Assembly (NCBI RefSeq): GCF_016495725.1
Contig: NZ_CP054705.1
Location: forward strand, 2,232,001 to 2,296,000
Length of the DNA stretch: 64,000 nt
Direction: 5' to 3'
DNA from: Salicibibacter cibarius
GTDB lineage: Bacteria > Bacillota > Bacilli > Bacillales > Marinococcaceae
Of this stretch, positions 24,017-33,198 are shown in pieces. Within the stretch, counting starts at the first letter, position 1. Each line of letters begins with the position of its first letter. The notes below the pieces were generated by a model. It did no database searches. It saw only the letters and a program-made list of their open reading frames with translations, and was not told the DNA's origin. A program made the translations under genes and the position numbers.

Positions 24017-24031
24017 TGATAATCATTATCA
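24017..24031. promoter_or_regulatory. Fur box (perfect TGATAATNATTATCA)
   Basis: TGATAATCATTATCA at 24017-24031 is an exact match to the Bacillus Fur consensus core. No intact gene follows for almost 600 bp; the next is the AraC/SBP regulator at 24618. It may control that gene through a long leader or be left from a lost iron gene. Confidence 0.75.
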
Positions 24032-24261
24032 ATTATTGCGAGAACTTAAGTTTTCAATGGTTCATCTCTGTATGTCCGAGTATGTTCAGCTTCTGACCGG
24101 TTATAGTGTCAAACGAGTGCATGAGATCAGTGTTTAAAATTAAGAGGCAGCATGTATTTTTAGGTCAAAGGTTACAGAAGAAGGACTGTGTGGTTGATGA
24201 ACGACAAATTTGAGGACATTGAAGATATGTATTCGGACGATTAATATAGGCCTTGCTAATC

Positions 24262-24508
24262 CATGCCCGTTGGTTTTTATGATGTTGTGATTGCCAGTGT
24301 TCATGATGAATCAAAGGATAAGGGGAAAAATTTCACGATGAAAGGAGCGCGTTCGCGTACGCGCATTTAAATGAACGACTGTTGTCGCTGCCAAGTTATG
24401 TCAACTCATCATTAACACGGCGCTATCCAGACGTCTACGTTCACGTGGGGAATAAGGCAAAGATCTCTCCTGACTCCTATGCACAAAAAGTGCTTACTAA
24501 CGATTAAC
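24262..24508 (+). pseudogene. Decayed small gene with a frameshift
   Basis: MPVGFYDVVIASVHDESKDK...FTMKGA runs from ATG 24262, then the reading shifts by one frame near 24344 into AYAHLNERLLSLPSYVNSSL...YPDVYVHVGNKAKISPDSYA and stops at 24508. The two parts join well, suggesting one former gene. Family not recognised. A 16-aa ORF just before it (24198-24245) is acidic and unassigned. Confidence 0.35.
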
Positions 24509-24617
24509 AGTAAAATTGGTTAAATAAATAAAGAGATCACTGTACAAAAAGTGGCACGCTCATGCAGTCTCAAAGACCCACCTGCCATTTATATACATTA
24601 AAATGGAGGATGATGAC

Positions 24618-26132
24618 ATGTTCGAAAATCTTTACATTGAGGTTGGCCATATAGGCACAGACTTACAGAACAATTATTCTACGGATCCCAACGACCAAAC
24701 CGTTGTAGTCATCACTCAAGGGAGAGCATATACAGAACTATCGGGAAAAACAACCTTTTTAGAGGCGGGTGACGCCCTGCTCTTGAACCGTAACATGTGG
24801 GGTACGCTACTTTCAGTTTCTACTACTCCCCTGCATGGCATTGTCGTTGATTTTAAAGCAGCGCAGGTTTATTACGAGAAGGATCAATGGAGGATCGAAA
24901 CAGCCGTTTTCCCACCGAGGCACATCCATAAAATAGATATTTTTATGGTTCAGAACTTTGAACAACTGTTAACAGCCGGAAATCAGAACCAAATTATTTT
25001 TGGCCAATACTTGCTGAAAAAACTTTTGTATAAATTCCATCACCAAAATGAAATCTCCTCCCCCAATACGGATAGCCATGTCATCCAGCAAGTCGTCAAT
25101 TATATTAAAACCAGCCCTCAAGATCCATTCGAGATCGAAAAATGGATCAAACATTGTCAAATGAGTAAAAGCGTTTTCTACCAAAAGTTTAGAGAACAAA
25201 CAGGTTACTCGCCTCATCAATTTGTGACGCAAAAACGGATGGAAAAAGCAAAACAGCTTCTTGTCCAACAAAACATTCGTGTACAAAAGGTAGGAATTCT
25301 TTCAGGATATGGAGATGCGCATTATTTTAGCCGAATTTTTAAAAAAAGCATCGGAATTTCCCCAAAGCATTTTGCCGATTCTTTTTCAAAGAAAGTGTTG
25401 TTATTATTGCCAGCGATACTAGGGGACTTGTTGGCCCTTGGCTTCCCTCTCCATAATATTATACCCAACTGGAATACGAAGGATCAGAAGCTCATTTATC
25501 AGCACGACAAGCAAAAGCTTTCTGTTCAAACACAGATCTCTCAAAAAGCAGAATGGGCGATTTTTGATGAGCGAACAAAGGATAAGCTTATGAAGATCAC
25601 AAATATCCAATACACATACCCGATTTATTTATACCCTTCTAAATCTTACATTTGGAAAGAAGGTTTTCTCGATCTTGCCAAAAAGATGGGGGTTGGAGAA
25701 GTAGCTGAACATTGGCTACACGATTATGAACAAAAAGCTGCGGTCTTACGCGAGACATTGCAACCACTGATGGCACAAAAAACGGTCATCGGTGTTCGAG
25801 TACTCCCCCATTCTTTTAGAGTAATGGGCGCAAGACGCAGAAAGATTGCGCCACTGCTTTATCATGATTTAGGAATGACCCCTCCCTCGTCTGTCCGTTC
25901 TTTAACATTTAAAGACGTGGAAACAGTCGAAGAGATCAATCAGATGAATGCTCATGTGGTTCTTTTATTCGAGGGGGATCAACTCTCCTCTAAAGAGATT
26001 AAACAATTTAATGGTGAGGTGTACTGTCTTGAAAAAAGTCCTTGGTTTGATGTGTCAGCATTTGGACAAAAAGCCGCCTTAAAACAAACCGCAAGCCTGC
26101 TTTTATCTGTTTACGGAGAAAAGTGCAAGTAA
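24618..26132 (+). CDS. btr: AraC-type regulator with C-terminal siderophore-binding domain (Btr/YbbB-like)
   Basis: A 504-aa regulator. Residues about 1-130 are an N-terminal cupin-like region; 160-260 the AraC DNA-binding domain (IKHCQMSKSVFYQKFREQTG, VQKVGILSGYGDAHYFSRIF, SIGISPKHFAD); 265-504 a periplasmic-binding-protein-like domain (VLLLLPAILGDLLALGFPLH, VIGVRVLPHSFRVMGARRRK). This architecture is that of Bacillus subtilis Btr, which binds bacillibactin and activates feuABC. ATG 24618 follows GGAGG; ATG 24603 is the alternative. Placed directly upstream of the transporter genes, it probably activates them when the ferri-siderophore is present. Confidence 0.88.
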   Translation: MFENLYIEVGHIGTDLQNNYSTDPNDQTVVVITQGRAYTELSGKTTFLEAGDALLLNRNMWGTLLSVSTTPLHGIVVDFKAAQVYYEKDQWRIETAVFPPRHIHKIDIFMVQNFEQLLTAGNQNQIIFGQYLLKKLLYKFHHQNEISSPNTDSHVIQQVVNYIKTSPQDPFEIEKWIKHCQMSKSVFYQKFREQTGYSPHQFVTQKRMEKAKQLLVQQNIRVQKVGILSGYGDAHYFSRIFKKSIGISPKHFADSFSKKVLLLLPAILGDLLALGFPLHNIIPNWNTKDQKLIYQHDKQKLSVQTQISQKAEWAIFDERTKDKLMKITNIQYTYPIYLYPSKSYIWKEGFLDLAKKMGVGEVAEHWLHDYEQKAAVLRETLQPLMAQKTVIGVRVLPHSFRVMGARRRKIAPLLYHDLGMTPPSSVRSLTFKDVETVEEINQMNAHVVLLFEGDQLSSKEIKQFNGEVYCLEKSPWFDVSAFGQKAALKQTASLLLSVYGEKCK

Positions 26133-26185
26133 GAAAAGAAGATTGTCTATTTTTTTTTTGTTTTCGGGCTTATATACTTTCAATA

Positions 26186-26204
26186 GATAATGAGAATCAT
26201 TATC
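26186..26204. promoter_or_regulatory. Fur box before the siderophore transporter operon
   Basis: GATAATGAGAATCATTATC: 8-bp arms GATAATGA/TCATTATC. It lies 34 bp upstream of the first permease gene, where Fur would repress the operon in iron-rich conditions. Confidence 0.85.
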
Positions 26205-26237
26205 ACTAGTAGTTTGCAAGAAAGGTCGAAGGAGATG

Positions 26238-27266
26238 ATGGTCCATCATGAAAAGCAGTTACAATCCTCTAGAGCAATAACAGGAACCACGGTCATTTTA
26301 ATCAGTCTCGCACTTATGGTCTTTGGTTTCTATTATTCGATCACATCAGGAGCGGCGGATATTTCCGGAGCAGATGTAAGACAAGCTTTTTCCCATTTCA
26401 ATGCAGAGAAAGAAACGCATTTAATCGTGATGGATTTGAGATTGCCTCGAGCACTTGCAGCATTGCTTGTTGGAGCGGGTTTTGCAGTAGCTGGTGCACT
26501 CATGCAAGGGGTGACGCAAAACCCCTTGGCTGATCCAGGATTGCTCGGCGTTAATGCGGGGGCACAATTCATGCTCGTGATCGTGTTCGCTTTTTTTCCA
26601 TTCTTGCCTTTTTCATCGATCATTTTATTTTGTTTCGTTGGAGGCGGATTTGGCGCTTTACTCGTCTATGGTATTGCCTTTTTATCCGCAGGCGGGATGA
26701 CACCTGTAAAGTTAGCACTTGCAGGTGCTGTTGTAAGTGCCGTTCTCGTTGGAGTGAGTCAAGGGCTCGCCATTCTATTCGAATTAAACTATGAGATGGC
26801 GTTTTGGGAAGCTGGCGGTGTTGCTGGTGCAGAATGGACGCAAGTTCGAGTGATTATTCCATGGATTCTTTTGGGGCTAGTCATCGCTATCCTTCTCTCT
26901 TCCTATATCACCATGCTGAATTTAGGAGAGGAGATGGCAAAAGGGCTTGGGCAAAGGGTAAATTTGATTAAAATCGGTGCGGCAGTCAGTGTATTTCTGC
27001 TTGCTGGAGCAGCGGTATCAACGGTTGGCGGCGTCAGTTTCGTCGGTTTACTCGTTCCTCATATTGTCCGTTACTTAACCGGAACCGATTACCGTTGGAT
27101 TGTTCCTTGTTCAGCGCTTGTTGGAGCCGCCGCTGTTTTGTGGGCGGACATTGGCGCCAAAATGGTCAATGCTCCCTATGAAACACCGCTTGGTTCAATC
27201 ATTTCGCTCGTTGGAGTCCCTTTCTTTATCTACTTAGCGCGTAGACAAAGGAGGGAGTTGTATTGA
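26238..27266 (+). CDS. feuB: FecCD-type siderophore permease (FeuB-like)
   Basis: A 342-aa membrane permease with about nine or ten helices. Conserved BtuCD/FecCD features: LRLPRALAALLVGAGFAVAGALMQGVTQNPLADPGLLGVNAGA and GGVSFVGLLVPHIVRYLTG. The frame is open from 26190, but ATG 26238 with AAGGAG just upstream fits the family start; ATG 26235 is adjacent. It overlaps the next permease gene by 4 bp. Confidence 0.9.
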   Translation: MVHHEKQLQSSRAITGTTVILISLALMVFGFYYSITSGAADISGADVRQAFSHFNAEKETHLIVMDLRLPRALAALLVGAGFAVAGALMQGVTQNPLADPGLLGVNAGAQFMLVIVFAFFPFLPFSSIILFCFVGGGFGALLVYGIAFLSAGGMTPVKLALAGAVVSAVLVGVSQGLAILFELNYEMAFWEAGGVAGAEWTQVRVIIPWILLGLVIAILLSSYITMLNLGEEMAKGLGQRVNLIKIGAAVSVFLLAGAAVSTVGGVSFVGLLVPHIVRYLTGTDYRWIVPCSALVGAAAVLWADIGAKMVNAPYETPLGSIISLVGVPFFIYLARRQRRELY

Positions 27267-28288
27267 AACCTGAAGAATTAGCGGTTTTGTTTACAAAACG
27301 TCGGAAAATCATTCTAACGATTTTATTGATACTCATGGTGGTCTTCGTTATTCTTTCTGTCAATTGGGGTCAGTTGCGTTTAACGCCATTTGAAGTCTTA
27401 CGTACACTCATTGGCGATGGGACAAATCAACAAGAACTCGTTTTGTTTGAATTTCGAATGCCACGCATTGTTCTGGCTGTCCTTGTTGGGGCGGGATTAG
27501 GACTTTCAGGAGCTATTCTACAAGGAATTTCTCGCAACGATTTATCAGATCCAGGCATTTTGGGCATTAGCTCTGGGGCAAGTTTAGCGATTGTTATGTA
27601 CATTACCTTTCATCCATTGTCTGGAGGAACATCTCCCTATATCCTTCCATTTCTAGCCTTCATTGGTGCGGGTGTAACTGCCGTACTCATTTATGTCCTG
27701 TCGTACCGAAAAGGAACTGGCTTATCGCCCACTAGACTCATTTTAACAGGAATCGCTGTGGGGATGGGGCTAAGTGCGGTTTCTATCGTCTATACGCTTC
27801 GCTTTCAACCGGAAGAATTTCAATTTGTCGTTGAATGGCAAGCCGGAACATTATGGGGAGGAAACTGGGTATTTGTCATGGCGTTGTTGCCTTGGATTGT
27901 CATTCTGTTCCCTTTATCACTTTATAAGGCGCATACGTTGAATTTGCTGCAGCTCCATGAAACACTTGCAACTAATGTTGGCGTAGCGATCGAGAGAGAG
28001 AGAGTTGGTTTACTTGCTGTCGCTGTCGGTTTAGCAGCTTCAGCCGTTGCAACCGGCGGGGCCATTGGATTTGTTGGGCTCGTGAGTCCCCATGTAGCAA
28101 GGAGACTGGTTGGCAATAAACATCAAGTGCTTCTTCCAGCGACAGCTGCTATTGGTGGATTGCTTGTTTTATTTGCTGACACGCTCGCGCGAAATATTAT
28201 TCCCGGAACGGAGATACCCGCTGGAATTATTGTCTCACTCTTAGGCGGACCATACTTTTTGTATTTGCTCATTAAGCAAAAAAAATAA
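27263..28288 (+). CDS. feuC: FecCD-type siderophore permease (FeuC-like)
   Basis: Second half of the heterodimeric permease, 341 aa. FRMPRIVLAVLVGAGLGLSGAILQGISRNDLSDPGILGISSGA and GFVGLVSPHVARRLVGNKH match the first permease and the family. TTG start at 27263 overlaps the previous stop (TTGA) and is preceded by AAAGGAGGG. Confidence 0.9.
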   Translation: MKPEELAVLFTKRRKIILTILLILMVVFVILSVNWGQLRLTPFEVLRTLIGDGTNQQELVLFEFRMPRIVLAVLVGAGLGLSGAILQGISRNDLSDPGILGISSGASLAIVMYITFHPLSGGTSPYILPFLAFIGAGVTAVLIYVLSYRKGTGLSPTRLILTGIAVGMGLSAVSIVYTLRFQPEEFQFVVEWQAGTLWGGNWVFVMALLPWIVILFPLSLYKAHTLNLLQLHETLATNVGVAIERERVGLLAVAVGLAASAVATGGAIGFVGLVSPHVARRLVGNKHQVLLPATAAIGGLLVLFADTLARNIIPGTEIPAGIIVSLLGGPYFLYLLIKQKK

Positions 28289-28305
28289 AAAGGAGGAACA
28301 TCGTA

Positions 28306-29286
28306 ATGTTAAAAAAAGCAACCACATGGTTAACGTTTCCGGTATTTTTGTTAATGATTGGTGGCTGTGGTACGGAAGACGCATCATCATCTGACCGGGA
28401 ACCAGAGGAAAATGAAGAAGCAAGCGATACAGAAGGCGAAGAAGAAACAGACGAACGCTTTCCACGTACAGTCGAACATGAAGAAGGTGAAACGGTCATT
28501 GAGGAAGAACCCCAGCGAGTCGCATTAGGTGATGTTAACATTATTGACTACTTTTTAGCACTGGATGAACTTCCAGTTGGGGCAAGAATCGATACGATCG
28601 ATCGTTCTCCCGCCTTGCAAGAAATTGTTGAGTCCGCTGACCCAGAAGGCTCGATTACCAGCCTTGGTGGACAAATCAATATGGAAACACTTATTGGTTT
28701 GGAACCAGACTTAATCATCGATTCTGAAGGCAAGGCTGAGAATTACGAACGAAATTCCAAAGTCGCTGATACGATCGTGCTCGATGGCTCCAATGACCGC
28801 ACGGTTCGCCTGGAGCAACTCGCGGATATTTTTGGAAAAGAAGACTTGGCGGAGTCGCTCATTGAGGACTTGGAAACACTAAAAGACGAAACGAAAGAAA
28901 ATATTGCTCCCAATGCAGATGAAACGGTTTTATTTTTGCGGGCAAATGGAAGAGACTTCACCGTTTTAACACCTGAAGAAAACGGTTTATTGTATGAAGA
29001 AATGGGATTAGAAACGGCTGGGACATTTGATGATTTAGGTCAAGTAGGGGTCGAAGCGGTTAGCGATGCAGATCCTGACCACATCTTTATCATGGAGGCC
29101 CGACGAGAAATGGATGCGGACAACATCGGGGCGCTCATAGATGTTTGGGATGATAACTCTGTCTGGAATAACATTGATGCTGTTCAAAACGATCAAATGT
29201 ACATTCTCGATCCTCTTGTAGCGGATGACTTCTTTGCCGGCTGGCACCTAGAACTTGAAGCATTAAATGAACACCTGGGAGAGTAA
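28306..29286 (+). CDS. feuA: Iron-siderophore substrate-binding lipoprotein (FeuA-like)
   Basis: Signal peptide ending in LMIGGC (Cys at residue 21) marks a lipoprotein anchored outside the membrane. A strongly acidic linker (EEASDTEGEEETDE) follows, then the class III binding fold: PQRVALGDVNIIDYFLALDELPVGA, LIGLEPDLIIDSEG, VSDADPDHIFIMEA, DDFFAGWHLELEALNEHLG. 326 aa, good AGGAGG leader. It delivers ferri-siderophore to the two permeases. Confidence 0.9.
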   Translation: MLKKATTWLTFPVFLLMIGGCGTEDASSSDREPEENEEASDTEGEEETDERFPRTVEHEEGETVIEEEPQRVALGDVNIIDYFLALDELPVGARIDTIDRSPALQEIVESADPEGSITSLGGQINMETLIGLEPDLIIDSEGKAENYERNSKVADTIVLDGSNDRTVRLEQLADIFGKEDLAESLIEDLETLKDETKENIAPNADETVLFLRANGRDFTVLTPEENGLLYEEMGLETAGTFDDLGQVGVEAVSDADPDHIFIMEARREMDADNIGALIDVWDDNSVWNNIDAVQNDQMYILDPLVADDFFAGWHLELEALNEHLGE

Positions 29287-29288
29287 TA

Positions 29289-30107
29289 ATGAATTTTGAC
29301 CCAAGGATCCGAACCGAATCATTAACCATTGCCTATGAACGAAACATTATCGTTTCCGAATTGGATCTTACCATTCCAAGTGGAGAAATCACTGCACTCG
29401 TGGGCGCAAATGGTTCCGGTAAATCCACTATTTTAAAAGCGATTGGTCGCATTCTTAAAGTGAAAAGCGGACACATCTTTTTGGACGGCACAAACTTAAA
29501 GGAGATGGCGACAAAAGCCATCTCCAAGCGTCTGACCATTTTGCCGCAGAACCCACAATCCCCTCGTGGTCTCCGGGTCGATGAATTGGTAGCTTATGGG
29601 AGAGCCCCTCACCAAACCGGGTTTAATCACTTGTCAAGAGAAGACAAAGAAATCATATATAACGCTTTAGATCAGGCTGGCGTATTGGCCTATGCATACC
29701 GAGAATTAGAGTCTTTATCCGGCGGACAAATGCAACGGGTGTGGATCGCGCTGGCACTAGCACAACAAACGGATATTCTTTTACTGGACGAACCGACAAC
29801 CTTTCTTGACATGTCCTATCAAATGGATGTGCTCCACTTATTGGAAAAATTAAACCGTACACAACAATGCACCATTGTAATGGTTGTTCATGACTTGAAT
29901 CATGCCTCCCGCTTTTCTGACTATATGGTTGCCATTAAAGATGGATCGATTGTCAAACAAGGGACACCAAGCGAAGTAATGCTTCCCAATGTACTCAAAG
30001 ACGTTTTTGATATTGAAGCAGACATTATCCCTGATCCTCGTCTTGGTTACCCGCTCTGCATTCCCTATGCAACGACGAGAACTGATACTGGGGCTTCTCG
30101 TATATGA
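29289..30107 (+). CDS. Siderophore ABC transporter ATP-binding protein (FecE-like)
   Basis: A 272-aa ATPase: Walker A GANGSGKST, signature LSGGQMQRVWIALALAQ, Walker B ILLLDEPTTFLDM, switch VVHDLNHASRFSDY. Matches FecE/FhuC/YusV-type subunits. It follows the binding protein by 2 bp. B. subtilis FeuABC lacks its own ATPase and borrows YusV; here the operon supplies one. Confidence 0.92.
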   Translation: MNFDPRIRTESLTIAYERNIIVSELDLTIPSGEITALVGANGSGKSTILKAIGRILKVKSGHIFLDGTNLKEMATKAISKRLTILPQNPQSPRGLRVDELVAYGRAPHQTGFNHLSREDKEIIYNALDQAGVLAYAYRELESLSGGQMQRVWIALALAQQTDILLLDEPTTFLDMSYQMDVLHLLEKLNRTQQCTIVMVVHDLNHASRFSDYMVAIKDGSIVKQGTPSEVMLPNVLKDVFDIEADIIPDPRLGYPLCIPYATTRTDTGASRI

Positions 30108-30133
30108 AAAAGATCGAATAGGAGTGATAGACA

Positions 30134-30772
30134 TTGCAATCAGAAACCATTAGAGATTACATCCGATCATTATTCGGAAATGATGAGGAAATTTCTTTTG
30201 CTCAACAACAAATCAAACACAACGAAATGCCGTCAATCTCAATTGCGCCACTGTATGGAAGGCTGTTAACAATGTGTGCAAAGATGATTAACGCAAAAAA
30301 CATCTTGGAACTTGGCTGCCTTGGCGGCGTTGGCAGCATCTATTTGGCAAGAGGACTAAGCCAAGACGGAAAGGTGATCTCATTGGAGGCGAAGGAAAAG
30401 CATGCACAAGTAGCAAGAGAAACGATTCGAGGTTGTACTCTAGAAGGAAAAATTGAAGTCATCGTTGGAGATGCGTTGACTACAATGAGTGAATTGGAAG
30501 AACAACAGATCATTTTCGATTTGATTTTTATTGATGCTAACAAAAGCAATTATCCTGCCTTTTTAGAACAAGCACTTGCGCTATCGAAACCTGGGACGAT
30601 CATTGCTGCAGACAATACTCTAAGCCGTGGAAAAGTCATTGATCAAACAGACAAATCAGAAGAGACGCAAGCTATTCGAACGTTTAATCGCATGGCTTTG
30701 TCGGACAATCGCTTGGAAGCAACGTTGCTTCCAAGTGCCGATGGTTTTGTTCTTGCTAGAGTAAATGATTAA
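30134..30772 (+). CDS. Class I SAM-dependent O-methyltransferase
   Basis: A 212-aa methyltransferase of the COMT/YrrM-like family: LLTMCAKMINAKNILELGCLGGVGSIYLARGL (motif I), KVISLEAKEKHAQVARETI, IFDLIFIDANKSNYPAFLEQAL (metal-binding Asp) and IIAADNTLSRGKV. TTG 30134 follows AGGAGTG. It is the last gene of the iron operon, 26 bp after the ATPase gene and before a terminator. Catechol-type substrates are common in the family, so a link to catecholate siderophores is possible but inferred. Confidence 0.85.
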   Translation: MQSETIRDYIRSLFGNDEEISFAQQQIKHNEMPSISIAPLYGRLLTMCAKMINAKNILELGCLGGVGSIYLARGLSQDGKVISLEAKEKHAQVARETIRGCTLEGKIEVIVGDALTTMSELEEQQIIFDLIFIDANKSNYPAFLEQALALSKPGTIIAADNTLSRGKVIDQTDKSEETQAIRTFNRMALSDNRLEATLLPSADGFVLARVND

Positions 30773-30871
30773 TACACGTTGATGAACGGAATTTTTACGA
30801 AAGTATAAAATTTCAATTAAAAGGGCAAGCGGTATCTGTTATGATTACCTAAAAATACTATACTTAGGAAT

Positions 30872-30905
30872 GCGTTACAGGAATCTCAAGCTGTAACGCG
30901 TTTTT
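30872..30905 (+). terminator. Rho-independent terminator of the siderophore operon
   Basis: GCGTTACAG (30872-30880) pairs with CTGTAACGC (30891-30899), then GTTTTT. 100 bp after the methyltransferase stop. Confidence 0.85.
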
Positions 30906-31209
30906 ATATAGCCATTTTTAAACGAGAATGCCAGAGTATAACAGACTTGATGAGCAGTATTGTTTTTATGGTAGTTGGTTAGCGATGTTAATTCATTTCA
31001 AGTGATTCGCTTTATAAATTCTTTAGAATTGTGTTTTACAATCACATTATTCGCTACAGCACATCATTATTTCTCAAAAAATATTGTCGAATATCAGTAC
31101 ATGCTTTCGTATGCCGTATACATCGGATATAGTGCAAAAAAAATCAATTGAAAAGGACTTCTCCATCACTATCCTTTTTTTAATCGGCTCGTTATAATGA
31201 AATTAATAA

Positions 31210-31512
31210 AAGTTGAAATGCATTGATCAGGAGTAGTACTTGCCGGAATGTTTTCAGAAAGTTGCTGGCTGATGAGAAGCAATAGCAGGAAGGCAGGGAA
31301 CTCACCTTAGAGCAGCCTTGGTGAAATCGAAATTTCAAAGTAGTTAAGGACGGGAACCCCGCCGTTACAAGGGAAGGATATAAGACAAAGCTGTCTGTAT
31401 CTGGATAAGTGCATGATAATAGGTGATTATCATGAAATCGGGGTGGTACCGCGTAAGAAAAAGTCTTTCGTCTCCATAGCAAAGTAATTTGCTGGAGAAG
31501 AAGGGCTTTTTT
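31210..31512 (+). promoter_or_regulatory. Leucine T-box riboswitch in the leuA leader
   Basis: The T-box core GGGTGGTACCGCG is at 31441-31453. It is followed by a terminator hairpin (TCTCC-AT-AGCAAA paired with TTTGCT-GGAGA, then GGGCTTTTTT to 31512). Upstream is a Stem I-like region (from about 31225) with CTC at 31301-31303 in GGGAACTCACC, a plausible Leu specifier. A TATAAT (31193-31198) precedes it. Uncharged tRNA-Leu is expected to allow readthrough into leuA. The 30906-31190 stretch shows no gene. Confidence 0.85.
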
Positions 31513-31536
31513 CATATTCAATTTGAGGAGGAATCG

Positions 31537-33198
31537 ATGATGTTTAATCATCAAAAATACGACAAGCAATACTACTTGCCACCGACTCTTTCTTATGACT
31601 GGGTCAAGAAAGAAACATTAGAGAAAACTCCGATATGGTGCAGTGTGGATTTGCGGGATGGAAACCAGGCATTACCGATTCCGATGAATTTAGAAGAAAA
31701 ACTGGAGATGTTTCAGTTATTAGTAGATATCGGTTTTAAAGAAATAGAAGTCGCTTTCCCGGGTGCTTCGGATACAGAGTTTAAACTATTACGGACGCTG
31801 ATTGATCACCATATGATTCCGGACGATGTAACAATTATGGTCATCACGCAAGCGAGGGAGCATATTATTCGTAGGACTTTTGAAGCGATTCAGGGAGCGC
31901 CAAAAGCGATTGTGCATTTATATAATTCGACCTCAGAAGTGCAGCGTAGACAAGTATTTAAGAAATCCCAAGAAGAAGTTAAACAAATTGCATTAGATGG
32001 TGCTGTTTTAGTGAAAGAGCTTGCCGATGAAGTAGAAGGGGATATTCATTTTCAATACAGCCCGGAAAGTTTTCCGGGAACAGAGGTGGAATATGCATTA
32101 GATATTTGTAACAGTGTTTTAGATATTTGGAAGCCGACAGCTGGGCATAAGGCAATCATCAATATCCCGACAACCGTTGAGTATGCCATGCCTCATATCT
32201 ATGCGAGTCAGATAGAGTATATTCATAAAAACCTAGCTTATCGGGACAGTGTTATACTATCCATCCACCCGCATAATGACCGTGGCTGTGGAGTAAGTGA
32301 TGCAGAATTTGGTGTTTTGGCTGGTGCTGAAAGAGTAGAAGGGACGCTATTCGGTATTGGCGAACGCACAGGTAATGTAGATTTGATTACGTTGGCGATG
32401 AATATGTACTCTCAGGGTTATAATCCGGCATTGAATTTTGGTAATTTAGAAGCCATCCGCAAAGAATATGAGGGATTGACACGAATAACCGTTCCTGACA
32501 GACAGCCATATTCCGGGGATTTGGTTTTTACTGCATTTTCCGGATCGCATCAAGATGCTATTTCTAAAGGCATGAAATACAGAAAAGAAAACAACGTGAA
32601 AAAATGGGAAGTGCCGTATATTCCTGTAGACCCGATCGATTTGGGAAGGAATTATCAGACCGATGTGATTCGAATTAACAGTCAGTCTGGAAAAGGTGGA
32701 ATAGGCTATATCCTTGAAACGAATTATGGAATTAAACTTCCATATAAAATGAATGAAGCGATGGGATATGTCACGAAAAAAGTATCGGATGAGACACATA
32801 GAGAATTGTCATCAGAGGAAATTTACCACGTGTTTAAAGAGCATTATGTTGATTTTCAGCCTTATTTCCAGCTTGTTGATTACCAATTTAACAAGGGGGA
32901 TAAGCGGGAGGCTACTTTAACATTGCTTAAAGATAATCAAGAGATCGAAATACAAGGCAAAGGTACCGGAAGTTTAGATGCTATCAGCAATGCAATAAAA
33001 GTATATTTTGATATTGATTACGCTTTGGAAGTTTATGAACAGCATTCACTGGGCAAAGATTCCTTTGCAGAATCCTGTGCACAGATCGGTATTGCTTATA
33101 AAGGGCAGATGTGTTGGGGGGCCGGAATTGATAATATTATGAGAGCATCGATACAAGCTTTAGTAGTTGCTGTAAATAGACTGGAGGATTTGAAATAG
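31537..33198 (+). CDS. leuA: 2-isopropylmalate synthase, class 2 (LeuA2-type)
   Basis: First enzyme of leucine synthesis, condensing acetyl-CoA with 2-oxoisovalerate. Features: [18 protein letters not shown] (DRDGxQ-type substrate loop), [17 protein letters not shown] (metal-binding HxH), [15 protein letters not shown], and a C-terminal LeuA_dimer/regulatory domain. At 553 aa and with this N-terminus it is the LeuA2 (yeast/actinobacterial) type rather than the usual Bacillus LeuA. ATG 31537 sits 5 nt after GAGGAGG. No other leu or ilv gene is nearby. AT-rich codon use and a T-box suggest transfer from another Firmicute. Confidence 0.9.
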   Translation: MMFNHQKYDKQYYLPPTLSYDWVKKETLEKTPIWCSVDLRDGNQALPIPMNLEEKLEMFQLLVDIGFKEIEVAFPGASDTEFKLLRTLIDHHMIPDDVTIMVITQAREHIIRRTFEAIQGAPKAIVHLYNSTSEVQRRQVFKKSQEEVKQIALDGAVLVKELADEVEGDIHFQYSPESFPGTEVEYALDICNSVLDIWKPTAGHKAIINIPTTVEYAMPHIYASQIEYIHKNLAYRDSVILSIHPHNDRGCGVSDAEFGVLAGAERVEGTLFGIGERTGNVDLITLAMNMYSQGYNPALNFGNLEAIRKEYEGLTRITVPDRQPYSGDLVFTAFSGSHQDAISKGMKYRKENNVKKWEVPYIPVDPIDLGRNYQTDVIRINSQSGKGGIGYILETNYGIKLPYKMNEAMGYVTKKVSDETHRELSSEEIYHVFKEHYVDFQPYFQLVDYQFNKGDKREATLTLLKDNQEIEIQGKGTGSLDAISNAIKVYFDIDYALEVYEQHSLGKDSFAESCAQIGIAYKGQMCWGAGIDNIMRASIQALVVAVNRLEDLK

